A stretch of 64,000 nucleotides of DNA from Helicoverpa zea. Lineage: Eukaryota > Arthropoda > Insecta > Lepidoptera > Noctuidae. The stretch's first letter is position 1. Each line of letters begins with the position of its first letter. The position numbers and the translations under genes were made by a program. This document shows positions 11,940 to 22,509 of the stretch, piece after piece. The DNA lies in contig NC_061482.1 in assembly GCF_022581195.2 (NCBI RefSeq), positions 13,082,001 to 13,146,000 of the forward strand, written 5' to 3'. Under the pieces are notes generated by a model. The model was not told where the DNA came from. It did no database searches and was given only the letters and a program-made list of their open reading frames with translations.

Positions 11940-12200
11940 GTTACTCGATTTATCGAAGATACCTAGACCTAGGGGAAAAATATTTCTTTATATGAAAGAA
12001 TATACACAGTCACCAGGTCTAGATCTGATGATGGAAACCCTGAAAAATCGAGAGCAACTGTTGAAAATTGTAGTTAAGCATCGGGTGATAACTTGGTATT
12101 CGTGTGTGTATTGGAAGAGTGTACATAACAGTCAAGGTTTGGACTTTCCCTGATGACGGAGTCGACAGAAATAAAGAGAACTCCTCATCGGTATACAGCA
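11940..12200 (-). repeat. Family C fragment
   Basis: Contains GGTCTAGATCTGATGATGG and AAACCCTGAAAAATCGAG, plus GGTTTGGACTTTCCCTGATG, in the same order as at 26.85-26.99 kb. Confidence 0.6.
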
Positions 12201-13330
12201 ATTACCAAGTATTTGGGCTCATTTCTTTCGTATGAAAAATATCTTATGACTACCATTTCTGACATGACAATTAAGGCTAAATGCATTTCAGGGAACTCCT
12301 TAACTGTTGATATTACTTGATTGATACCTTTTGTTTCGGCATACTTAATTTACCTATACATATTGATAAAGACTTTCCACAATTATGGGTCATGACTACC
12401 ATTTTGGGAATAAAAAATTGGCGACGTAAAATAGAAAACTTTACTAAAAAGTAGAAACCGATGTCGGTTCCTGTTTTTTTTTTTTATAAAAAGTTTATTT
12501 ATTTAATCCACGATTAAGTAACTATGTAATAAAATCTAAGGTAACTAATTTAACCACATTCCAACAATCGTAGTTCTGATTACAATACCATAATTTGGTA
12601 CTGTCGAGCTGATCTGATGATGGAGCCGGAAGATAAACTGTAACTTAATGATGGAACATCATATCATAGCTGTGTTTGGACTTGTTAGAAAAGTCTTGTT
12701 AGAACTTTGACCACGATTAGCGCCAATATACCTATGTAAAAGCGTGTTTTTCTAGTCTTTCAAACTGTTAATTATAACATAGGTAATGAATAGATATAGA
12801 CACCTATTTCGTATCCACATGGTCGGGATTGTCACCCGTTTCAATATGCTAGCTTTTCCACGTGGTTTCACCTGCGACCCAAGGAAACTTTTTACCATAC
12901 CTGTATAAAACATAGCCCACGTTCAGTGCGAAAATGAAACTTTCTAACAGTGAAAAGAATATTCACAACGCTTCAATAGATCTACATTCGCCTATTCGAT
13001 GTAAACAAACATATCTACAAACAATCAAATTTCCTGTTTATATTTTAGTATAAATAGAGACAAGCTGATGTAATACATTGACTTGAAAATATCTATTTTA
13101 GAACAAAAATGCATGATGTCATGAAATAATATTCCAGTTTCTCCGGTAAGAAGAAATATTGTATGTGATTAATATAATCGATATAAATCACAAGAGACAA
13201 ACGTTCTATTTTTGAACTAATGTGAAAAACTAAACGGAATAACCATTGACTATACTAGGTAGGTAACATGTTAATAAATTAACAAGTAACTAATTGGTCT
13301 ACGAAAACTATGTAGAGATGGCATAAGGAA
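12201..13330. other. AT-rich with one family B copy
   Basis: 12835-13020 is a diverged family B copy (GGTTTCACCTGCGACCC, ATAAAACATAGCCCACGTTC, TTTCTAACAGTGAAAAGAAT). The rest shows no gene. Confidence 0.5.
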
Positions 13331-13339
13331 GGTCAGAAG

Positions 13340-13755
13340 GCCTGCGGACTCTCATTCAGCATACCGGCCCATTGTCTGCTCGACGAGGTGGGCAAGCTCT
13401 TTGAAAGAGCAGTTGCGAATCGACTTGTCGACCACCTTGGAAGATGGGGCCGGACCTTGCAGAACACCAATTTGGTTTCTGCAGGGGGTCCACAACAGTG
13501 GACGCGATCACACGCTTGAGAGCTCTCATGACAGAAGATGCTTTGTCACGGGGTGGTATCTTATCGAGGTCTTGGCGATGTCTCTGACGTTGCATTAGGG
13601 ACGCACTCCGGTACCACCGGATGCCGACCTACCTTTGTCAAGTGGTCAAGGCCTGTCTGTCGGATAGGATCGTCATTTACCCCTGGCACAATGGGAAATG
13701 GAACCGGCGAGAGATGACGTGCGGTGTTCCACAGGGATCCGTTCTCGGGTAAGAC
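13340..13755 (+). pseudogene. R1-clade LINE reverse transcriptase fragment, frameshifted
   Basis: Three frames must be combined to read it: LLDEVGKLFERAVANRLVDH, then STTVDAITRLRALMTEDALS, then MPTYLCQVVKACLSDRIVIY and MTCGVPQGSVLG. These are reverse transcriptase blocks of the R1/R2-like LINE clade. At least two frameshifts and a deletion of the block around the first catalytic Asp make it a dead fragment. Beyond 13755 the match is lost. Confidence 0.85.
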
Positions 13756-14330
13756 TGGGTGCTGCGCGCCGGCCTCCCTGAACATAACGCAAAAGGGTGA
13801 TAGCCTTTGAGCTAATCCGAGGGTACCGGTACCAATATCCCTTGAAGCAGCCTGGTCTTCTTGCCGGATTGCCTCGCGCCTGTACGACACGCGCACTAGG
13901 CACCTCTTGCGCTGGCCTTGTTTCAAGCCATGGTCCGGGACGAGAGGGAGTGGGATGCCGTCGCTTCTTTGCGAAGCCGTCCAGGTAGAGAAGGCGACGG
14001 AGCGATAGAGAATTCACACCTCTCATTTTCGTAATATTCACATGAACACGATGTAAATAAATTGATATCATACCCCTTCATGGAATTCATTAATTTTAAT
14101 CGAGGCTGGGATAGCAACAGTGTATAATTTTACCAAACATCGCGGAAGTACATGTTTATACCGTGTCGCGGGTGAAACCGCGGGGTTTTCCACTTTTGCT
14201 AGTGACAAAAAACACAGCAAATGGCAAGACCGTACTTTCAAAAGATAAGTAACAAAATACACTTTTAGCAGTCCTTGACTATCACTGGCTAGATCTAATC
14301 GCAACACTTTCAAATGATTCGGATCAAAGT
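13756..14330. other. GC-richer stretch after the R1 fragment, unassigned
   Basis: 13756-14000 is GC-rich and open in several overlapping frames but matches nothing I recognise. It may be another rearranged piece of the same LINE. From 14000 the sequence returns to AT-rich background without clear features. Confidence 0.3.
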
Positions 14331-14777
14331 CAGTGAATCATACAATCTTAATTTTATTTCTTTATGTTTATAATTACTAATTTTTTATTTTTTTTAATAC
14401 GAGTGCCAGGTTCTTATTAAATAGCGATTCCTTTTTTCTACGCCTAGTGGTTTTTGGAATAAGCTTCAGTTTAGATATCTACATGTCTGGAAACTAGATA
14501 CAAAGTTTATTTAAAGATATACAATAAAAGGTCACTATAGAAAAGACTCGCTTAATTTCCCACAAAAAATAAGAGCTCCTCAATAAGATTTCATATCCCA
14601 AATACCTACACCAAAATAAAACCATCGACCTAACGCTTTTAAGGTCAAAGACGGAATACTTTATCTTCATCTAACACCGTAGAAGGTTCGCCAAATCAAC
14701 GTTTTGCACTCCATAACTACTTTCGTGATGTAGCAAAAACCTGCGATATATTAAAACGTTCCTTGACAATGAAAAGA

Positions 14778-15137
14778 TATAAAAACAACCGCGTAACAGT
14801 TCACAGCGTATATGAATGGTGACGTTTCACGACGGAGCTAACATCCGGTAGTTTGTTAAATTGCGTGGTACCTGGGACAGGAGGCAGCGGGGAAACTGAC
14901 ATGTAGTGTATGTTAGCACAAGAGCACTTTGAAAGAGATCAGGCGCAAGACCGACCTGCGCCTGATCTCTCTCCGGTCGTGTCGGATTGCCGTCCCATCG
15001 GGCTATGAGAGTGAAGGAATAGTGAGTGCACCTGTGTCTGTGCAGTATAATATGCCGTGCGTAGCTGGCTGATCTCAAATATAAGAACAGCTGCCGTGGT
15101 CGTGGCTAGGAGGACATCTTTAAAATTTTAGCACCAC
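14778..15137 (+). promoter_or_regulatory. Second candidate TATA promoter and non-coding first exon
   Basis: TATAAAAA at 14778-14785 precedes a 330-base GC-richer stretch that ends at a strong donor (CACCAC|GTAAGTAT, 15137/15138). It could be an alternative 5' exon for CalpC or belong to a non-coding transcript. It contains a perfect 14-bp hairpin at 14934-14970. Confidence 0.3.
14934..14970 (+). other. Perfect 14-bp stem hairpin
   Basis: AGAGATCAGGCGCA, a 9-base loop AGACCGACC, then TGCGCCTGATCTCT. The stem is GC-rich and exact. It lies in the proposed first exon, so it could be a structured 5' UTR element. Confidence 0.6.
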
Positions 15138-16835
15138 GTAAGTATACTTTTTTAAACTGCTTAAAAAAATATTTGCAAAACATCTAAAACTACCCAAAAT
15201 TCTCCAAAAATATGGCTAATTTTCAAGACTCGATTAGATATGCAAAACGACAACATATTTGGTGAAAATCGTCACTTAAAATAACGTCCTCATCTGTTCG
15301 ACCTCCACTAGCTTTTAACAACGATAAAAGAAATATCTATACTAGGTACTAAGTAAAGCATGTATACCTACCCGCTAGATCCTATTGTTTGTATCATACG
15401 AATGTCGCACACATTAAATCGGTGGAGAGTTGAACAACTGGGTCGGTAGCACCGGACTCAGTAATGCGCGGTTTTCTTTACTTTCGTTATGTTTAGCAAA
15501 ACAGACAAGAAAATCTGCACTCTTAGTAAGCTAACCAGTATGACTTGAATATAATTGATGCTGATTAACCATTGATTGCACCGATTGCCGTAACTTTTGT
15601 CCAACTATTGCATTATTAGGCACGATAAAACGATTTTGCGATCGACTTCAATTGCTCAATTTTTAACCAAAGTTTCGTAATTTTTTTATGACATTGTTCC
15701 GAGTAAATTACGTATTACATTCTGATTTATTTACTTTATGTCTGTGTATTTTACAAATTATAATAATGTTAAGTATTATTTTACTCAATCAATTAATAAT
15801 TACTTTAAATTATATGCTCCGATTTATTCATTTTAATGGCGTGTTAAAATGTTAATTTACTAACTCACACAAACTTATCTTAAATTAAATTCAGTGAACT
15901 TGAAATAATTAAACAAAGAAACTTTACAACATGATATATAAAAAGGTTTAAAACAAAACTACGATAACTTTAGAATAAAATTCTCGATCAAATACAATAA
16001 ACATTGTGTACGAACTACTCGTAATGGTCTGTCGTAAGTAGAACTTCAAGCGGTACTGACAAATGACGTCACAATCCACAGGTACAAGAAGGCACGTTTA
16101 GAATAAAATATTTGGTTTGAAGAGCGCAGTAGCAGGTCTGTACTCTGATCACCGGTACTTGAGGACAGGTCATTGACCTTAGGTGATCCGTTAACATTAA
16201 TTGGCCTTGATTTAACGAATAATCTTTAATTTATTTATTTTTAGTTTCGCAAATTAGTTTAACGCCTGCGTATATTATTAATTCGACATTTTTTTAAACC
16301 AAGGGTAATGAATGGTACCTAATAACACCAATAACGATTATGTAGTTCAAAATTCGTACGAGGATAAGATATTACATTTTTACACCTTCTATTCTATTAT
16401 AAAAATAAGTGTAATTTCTAGGACACACACGAGGCATTTGGGACTAGATTTCGCGATAAGATCCAGAGAACTTCATAACACAGCGTAAGCGCTATAATCT
16501 CCGATCATTATCTATCTTTTTAAGAAAGTTACTGTTAAGGTTTTCCTATACGAACCCGAAAAGTACTCGAAACAAAACGCTTTCTTGTTGAGCGTGACCA
16601 CTAGACCATTAAAAAGTGTAATCAGATTTACCATTCGGACATTAAATCCGTCTACCTCGTCAGACCTTCAACGGTTTAAATTAGTTAGCTCACTTTCACT
16701 AAAACTGATAATTTATATTGCATTATTGACACACATAACATTGTGCAACTATAAGTTACCAAGCAACTCTCAGCGAAGTGACCTGTAGGTACTTCTTTTA
16801 GTGCCTAGTTTGAAAGTTTCAATTGCAGCTTGCAG
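15138..16835. other. No supported gene
   Basis: AT-rich. The 67-codon frame at 16585-16788 has no recognisable motif. No repeat family was recognised. Confidence 0.35.
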
Positions 16836-16843
16836 CCCTATGC

Positions 16844-17170
16844 CAGGGATGGCGAACCAATGGCACGCGTGCCCGTGGTGGCACGTAGCTAAATAATTTG
16901 GGCACGCCATTCATTTGCAAGTTTTCAATTGTAGTTATGACCATAACGACGTACTATTAAATATTGCTCGTGGATTCAACTGGATCACATAGGAACTCCC
17001 ATGTTCAGAATAGAGCCTATTTTATTTAGAGATCTGAGCTGATGTTCAAATATTTTAATAGACGAATCAAAAACAAGTCCCTTCTTGATAAATGTTTTAT
17101 TTTTTCTATTAAAAGCATTGTGTTTTTTATTTAATTTGGCACGTAAGTCAATAAAGGTTCGCCATCCCTG
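16844..17170. mobile_element. hAT-like non-autonomous element, 327 bp
   Basis: The 15-bp terminal repeats CAGGGATGGCGAACC (16844-16858) and GGTTCGCCATCCCTG (17156-17170) are perfect. The 8-bp duplication CCCTATGC at 16836-16843 and 17171-17178 is exact. The CAG-type terminus and 8-bp TSD are the hAT signature. There is no coding content. Confidence 0.92.
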
Positions 17171-17258
17171 CCCTATGCAATCCTACGAAAGCTACTAATA
17201 TCCTACTAATATTATTTTTAAGTTTGTGAGAATGTATGTTTGTTATTCTTTCACCCAA

Positions 17259-17679
17259 AAATAATAGTTTTAAAAAACTAAAAAACACGCTTTTTATAGA
17301 AAACCGAACTAAAAAATAGAAAATAAATTTTAATGAATTTAAATTAAGAAAATAGTGTTAAAAATTTCAATGAATATAAATTAATAATAGAGTGAATACA
17401 AAAAAAATATTTAAAAAAAGCGTGGGGTGCATGGTGTCAATAGTTATAAATATTTTATTGACAGATATGAGTAGAGTGATTTTCATTTCGATAATACCTT
17501 AAAAAGCACCCCACGCTTTTTTTAAATATTTTTTTTTTGTATTCACTCTATTATTAATTTATATTCATTGAAATTTTTAACACTATTTTCTTAATTTAAA
17601 TTCATTAAAATTTATTTTCTATTTTTTAGTTCGGTTTTCTATAAAAAGCGTGTTTTTTAGTTTTTTAAAACTATTATTT
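17259..17679. repeat. Long inverted repeat, 172/174-bp arms, 75-bp loop
   Basis: The left arm is 17259-17430, the loop 17431-17505 and the right arm 17506-17679. The arms are identical apart from a run of 8 A opposite 10 T. The loop-proximal end is GCGTGGGGTGC/GCACCCCACGC. A transcript across it would form one very long duplex. The region before it looks like a common lepidopteran repeat (TCCTACTAATATTATTTTTA), so it could be a foldback MITE. Confidence 0.9.
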
Positions 17680-17919
17680 ATTTTCTAGTTTTTAGTTTGT
17701 TTTAAAACTATTATTTGTTTTGTAGAATTAAAATTCTCTTTAGTATAAAATTTGTCAATATTAGAGAAAACGGCTAAAGATAATTATTGGAAATAAAAAT
17801 TAACATCGAGTCCTGCCTTATCGACTGTAGAGAAAAATTATAGAAAATTTTAATTAATTTTCTTACCTTATAGATAAAAATTATATAAATTAGCAAAAAT
17901 CATATTTTGCAAATTGAAA

Positions 17920-18845
17920 AGCCTACAAGTCGGTGTCTAATGGATGTTACTAAGTTAATTTTGCCACCGACTTCTAGGCCGATGTACCTAAAATTAGTAT
18001 TCTTTTTGCTTTTTAGTGTTTTGGGAAGCCGGTTTAATTTTTTTGTAAAAAAGTTTTTTATTTAAAGCTTTTCAGTGATACGAATAGTTGTCACTATCCA
18101 TACAAGTGGGAAGTTCTCATCAATACAAAGAATATAAGTCCAAACGAGGTATTTTACATATTCAGTTGTCGAGTTCCCTCGACTTTCTCTGGTCTCCATC
18201 ATCAGGTCAGCTCCCAACCTTCACTGTTGCATAGGTCTTGTCAATACAAATAATTTAAGCCCAAACACGAGGTAGTTTCCATATTCAGTTGTCGAGTTCC
18301 CTCGACTTTCTCTGGTCTTCATCATCAGGTCAGCTCCAAACCTTCACTGTTGCAAAGGTCTTGTCAATACAAATAATTTAAGCCCAAACACGAGGTAGTT
18401 TACATATTCAGTTGTCGAGTTCCCTCGACTTTCTCTGGTCTCCATCATCAGGTCAGCTCCAAACCTTCAGTGTTGCAAAGGTCTTGTCAATACAAATAAT
18501 TTAAGCCCAAACACGAGGTAGTTTACATATTCAGTTGTCGAGTTCCCTCGACCCTCTCTGGTCTCCATCATCAGGTCAGCTCCAAATCTTCACAGTTGAA
18601 TAGTGCTTTTAGGCGTACACCTGAGTGTCAAGTTTTTATCCTATGTATGCCTACAACTTTCGAAGGTTGCCCTCGATTTCTCAGGGTTTCCATCATCAGA
18701 TCCTGATCTGATGACTATGGGACCAACTGGCAGCTATTCCGAGTCGAACAAAAAAAGAATCACGTAAATCGGTCTATAAACCTCGGAGTAATCGATGTGT
18801 ATGTGTAACCTCCTCCTTTTTGGGAAGTCGGTTAAAAATGGAATA
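17920..18845 (+). mobile_element. Family C element with internal tandem array
   Basis: Starts CTACAAGTCGGTGTC and ends CTTTTTGGGAAGTCGGTTAA, which is weakly inverted relative to the start (accgacttc/gaagtcggt). Inside are the 123-bp array and CTCAGGGTTTCCATCATCAG then ATCCTGATCTGATGA, the segment dispersed through the window. No coding region is seen. Confidence 0.6.
18112..18605 (+). repeat. Four tandem units of 123 bp
   Basis: GTCTTGTCAATACAAATAAT recurs at 18235, 18358 and 18481, giving an exact period of 123, with a partial first unit from about 18112. Each unit holds GTTGTCGAGTTCCCTCGACT, a short palindrome, and TCCATCATCAGGTCAGCTCC. Units differ by only a few bases. Single diverged units occur at 23.39 and 31.60 kb. 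Confidence 0.9.
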
Positions 18846-19760
18846 ATTTTATCAAATTAGTGTATTGTCATCGGTCCTCAATAAATCTACAAAGTTTGAA
18901 CGAAATCTGGCCGTTTAAAGTGGGTCAAAATCGCGCCCAAAGAAGTCGGTTACAAACCTACAAACATACAGGTGAAGCTAATAAAAAGCGTGTAAAAACA
19001 GCCGAGCTGATTTTGTTGGGTATGTAGATAGATGATACCCTGGATTAACACATAGGCTATTTTTTACCAATATACCACGCGAAAGAAACTGCGGGCGAAA
19101 CTAGTACTAATATAATAATGATAATAGATGATTTTTTTTGTTTGTACACAAGGCTCCGAATTACTCTGAAATTACTGAACGGATTTCAAAAATTCTCTCA
19201 CTGTTAGAAAGCTACATTATCACCGAGTAACTTAGGCTTATACCCGGCAAGGGGCAGTAGTTCCCACGGGAAGTGAGTGAAACCGTAGAAAACTTCATTA
19301 AAAAAAATGAATTATATTTATTTGTTAGATAATCATTTATTTATTTATTTGTAAGATACTAAACTAACTCTACTAAGTTTAATATTAAAAGATAGTAAAT
19401 TCATATTGTCCTTGTACTTTTTACCTTGTTTATGCATTTTGCTCAGTCTAGCAAAAACTGTTATTATATTATGCCTTATCAAATCACTTTAGTTACGGCT
19501 TACAGAACATTATTTTGTAATTACATATTCTAGTCACTCTCTGTGAGTCAGTAGGTATACTGATATATTGAGGATTTTTTTGTTTCTTTATAAACGCCCT
19601 AAAAGCTCCGAAACTTCTGGACGGATTTGAAAAATTCTTTCACTGTTATAAAGATACACTCTTCCGGGGTAACATAAGCTATATTTTATTCCGATACCGA
19701 TAATAGTATTAACGGGACGAGGGGTAAAACCGCAGGCAAACGGCTAATATTTAATACACT
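18846..19760 (+). repeat. Family B copies in AT-rich sequence
   Basis: 19140-19300 and 19565-19745 carry GCTCCGAATTACTCTG or GCTCCGAAACTTCTGGACGG, AAAATTCTTTCACTGTTA and an ending like AACCGCAGGC, diverged relatives of family B. Before them is a satellite-like GTGAAGCTAATAAAAAGCGT. No gene is seen. Confidence 0.5.
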
Positions 19761-19974
19761 GACTTAAAAGTTGCTTTGACGAATGGTAACAAAAATCGGG
19801 ATATTAAATGAATATTTTGCCTGGACGGAAGTTTACCCATTGAATCTTTCTTATCTAGAAATGCGTATAAATGTTCATTTGTTTCTATGTTCTTGTGCAC
19901 TGCATACCATACCTATGTACACATAATGGCCTCAAGATCTTCAATAGCCATTCATGGTTGAACCTCATTATCTG

Positions 19975-20105
19975 CCTTGTCTTTTCTGAACTACGTTAGG
20001 ATGGGAATCCACCCTAACCGCCTGAAACTAGGTAGTAGTGTTTTCCACGAAGGAATTGCCTATCTGACTCCTCAACCCAGTTACCTGGAAAACCTGATAA
20101 CCCCT
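19975..20105 (-). repeat. SINE family A, truncated
   Basis: The reverse complement carries the decayed tail (CCTAACGTAGTTCAG) and the body GGTTTTCCAGGTAACTGGGT, ending a few bases before the long-TIR element. Confidence 0.6.
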
Positions 20106-20634
20106 TTTTGTATGTAAAATGACCCCCCCATTTAACATGACGGCTTATTGGACGATTCGCACGAATTTAACTCGCACAAAACGTGCGAATCGACTCCTTT
20201 AAAACATATTATTTTTTCTGTAGTCGATTCGCACGAATTTCATTTATTGGCGTGCGAATCGACACCCTCACAAATATGTAGTAGGCTATTCGCACACGTT
20301 TCATTTTAAGGTTTAAAAAAATTAAAGTACAGTCATATTCAGCCATCACTGAAATAATAAAAAAAAAATAATCGAAGTTTAAACAGCAGATATTTATTTG
20401 AAAGTAAGAAAGATCTGTATGGAATAAGTCGGGACACCTTTTTCACACACGGTCGGTTAGCCCCATGGTAAGTTATTTATTAACTTGTGTTATGGGTGCT
20501 AACACAACTGATAAACTACATATAGCTACATATATACATATTTATAAATACATAATAATAACGTGATAATAATAATTACTTAAAACGTGGTATATGTAAA
20601 TTTTTACCTTTGGTCTTAGCATGATAATATATAG

Positions 20635-20765
20635 GCTATAGCCTTCCTCGATAAATGGGCTATCTAACACTGAAAGAATTTTCAAATCGGACCAGTAGTT
20701 CCTGAGATTAGCGCGTTCAAACAAACAAACAAACAAACTCTTCAGCTTTATAATATTAGTACCTA
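20635..20765 (+). repeat. Family B 3' half inside the long-TIR element
   Basis: ATAGCCTTCCTCGATAAATG, GGCTATCTAACACTGAAAG, ACCAGTAGTTCCTGAGATTA, then CTTTATAATATTAGTACC. Confidence 0.85.
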
Positions 20766-20904
20766 TAGATTACGCGGTTAGTGGAGTAGCAGTTTGTTAG
20801 TGACACTTATTTATTATTCTGTGTTCGATATTTGCTCATTTTTAATCCTCAAACCACGAACTTAGAAGATGTTCAGTACTTAATTCAGTAGTTTTAATTT
20901 TAAT

Positions 20905-21365
20905 ACAGATCATCATCCTCCTGCCCTTATCCCAATTTTATTTGGGGTCGGTGCAGCAAGTTTTCTCCTTCCGTACTCTTCTGTCTGCCGTCTTCTCACA
21001 ATTAACATTCTTTCTTACCATATCTACTTTCACACAATCCATCCATCGTTTCTTTGGTCTTCCTCTTCCACTATATCCGTCCACATTCATACTCATCATC
21101 TTTCTCACTACATGATTCTCATTGATCCGCATCACATGCCCATACCATGACAGCCGGTTTCCACTCAGTTTTTCTGATACCGGCGCTACTTTCAAACTTC
21201 CTCTTATATACTCATTCCTCACTCTATCCATTCGCGTAACGCCACACATACCTCTTAATATTCTCATCTCTGCCGCATGCAATTGTCTTTCATTCGTTTT
21301 GTTGGGGGTCGGTCGTTTGGTTTGGGCCAGCACTCTGATCCATACAAGACAGCAGGTCTGACCAT
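20905..21365 (-). pseudogene. RTE LINE 3' fragment inside the long-TIR element
   Basis: Antisense translation gives MRILRGMCGVTRMDRVRN, LSWYGHVMR and GRGRPKKRWMDC, matching the C terminus of the 45-kb RTE frame. The remaining open piece is 131 codons (21333-20938). The 3' UTR ends in CGACCCCAAATAAAATTGGG and then GGGCAGGAGGATGATGA. It was probably inserted into, or carried by, the surrounding transposon. Confidence 0.85.
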
Positions 21366-21659
21366 ACTCTTGTAAATTGTTGATTATAGATTGTGTTTCT
21401 ATTTTCTCTCTGTTACGAGTAAAACATATTTGACCTTACTACTTCTGTGCTCAACTGTACTTTATCGTAACTGCATTTCATAAAAAAACAACATGTGTGC
21501 GAATAGCCTACTACATATTTGTGAGGGTGTCGATTCGCACGCCAATAAATGAAATTCGTGCGAATCGACTACAGAAAAAATAATATGTTTTAAAGGAGTC
21601 GATTCGCACGTTTTGTGCGAGTTAAATTCGTGCGAATCGTCCAATAAGCCAACATGACT

Positions 21660-22440
21660 TAAGGAACACTCTCATACAACTCTTCATAACAAGACGGACT
21701 TCCATCCGCGGACCGACCTCGCTGAGCGTTGCTTAACCTTATGGTCGGTCAGTAAGGCTGTTAGTTACTTAGCCACAAACTTGACAGGCGTAAATTGAAA
21801 CCTCTACGATTATATTATCTATGTATTGATCCAGGATCTGAAAGTGATCGTATAAATTCCCCCTGATAGAAAGTTTCTACCTAAAAAGATTTTTACTGAC
21901 ACGCAGCCAAGTTTAGAAACAAAGTGAAAATTCATTTGTCCACGCTTTTCTCTGATACGACAACATATTTGCATTTAGCATATTTCTATACTGCAGGACT
22001 GGTAGAAAATGCCTAAGGTGTAGAGTCCAGCATTGTACAGTGTGCCAAAAGTATCCAATAAAACAAATACATTATTTATTGCTAAACTAACCGGACAGTG
22101 GCAACAAAAGAGAAAAAAAAAAACATTTTTAATTATAATTTAAAATCATTTTTAATTATAATTTAAAATAGGTGACGTAGGAATCAAATCATAGTCGGAA
22201 GCTACGTCGTCCTGTTGGATGACGGAGCGACAATTTAAAGAAGGTAACGGACTGTGGATAGATGGTGACTACCTAAGAGTAAACGAATACCTTCATGATG
22301 AATGATAGCAATAGGTTAAAACGATGACTCAGTTATCATCATCACATAAATTAACTTTGTTTCATTCGTCCACACCATTGCGTTAATCGATAAACTCTTA
22401 GGCTATCTATAAGCGAGCCGCCTGTACTGCCAAGAACCAC
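21660..22440. other. No supported gene
   Basis: Mixed AT-rich sequence. AATTATAATTTAAAATCATT is a short tandem duplication near 22130-22170. Nothing else was recognised. Confidence 0.35.
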
Positions 22441-22441
22441 A

Positions 22442-22509
22442 ATGGCAGCGGTGGCCGTGGGCCCGTTCGCGCCGAGCCTAAGATATCGCTCCGCCTCCAT
22501 GCTATTCAG
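22442..22509 (+). CDS. Candidate alternative N-terminal exon for CalpC
   Basis: ATG in a good context (ACCACAATGG) opens a GC-rich frame reading MAAVAVGPFAPSLRYRSASM, then LF, and ends in phase 2 at TTCAG|GTCAAA (22509/22510). CalpC exon 26381 begins with one base before its ATG, so a splice would restore frame and read through the known start. The donor is weak. Against it, CalpC relatives start near YERI without an extension. Confidence 0.25.

Larger units (their letters stand above)
20142..21650. mobile_element. Non-autonomous DNA transposon with perfect 156-bp TIRs and 8-bp TSD
   Basis: The left terminal repeat is 20142-20297 and the right is 21495-21650; their reverse complements are identical over 156 bases. 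Flanking copies of AACATGAC at 20134-20141 and 21651-21658 are an exact 8-bp target duplication. Each TIR contains about six copies of ATTCGCACG or its complement in alternating orientation, like transposase-binding arrays. The 1.2-kb interior has no transposase. It holds a family B fragment and an RTE 3' fragment. Termini start GGCTTATT. The 8-bp TSD fits hAT, P, Merlin or Mutator-like groups. Long TIRs beginning GG lean to Mutator-like, but the superfamily is not settled. Identical TIRs imply recent movement. Confidence 0.9.

Noticed and set aside
13356..14313. Several overlapping - strand frames of 60-130 codons
   Set aside because: Antisense of an R1 reverse transcriptase fragment or unassigned GC-rich sequence; the + strand translation explains the first part.
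18112..18605. Possible CRISPR-like array
   Set aside because: Units are contiguous 123-bp near-identical copies without distinct spacers, in a eukaryotic transposon; it is a satellite-like tandem repeat.
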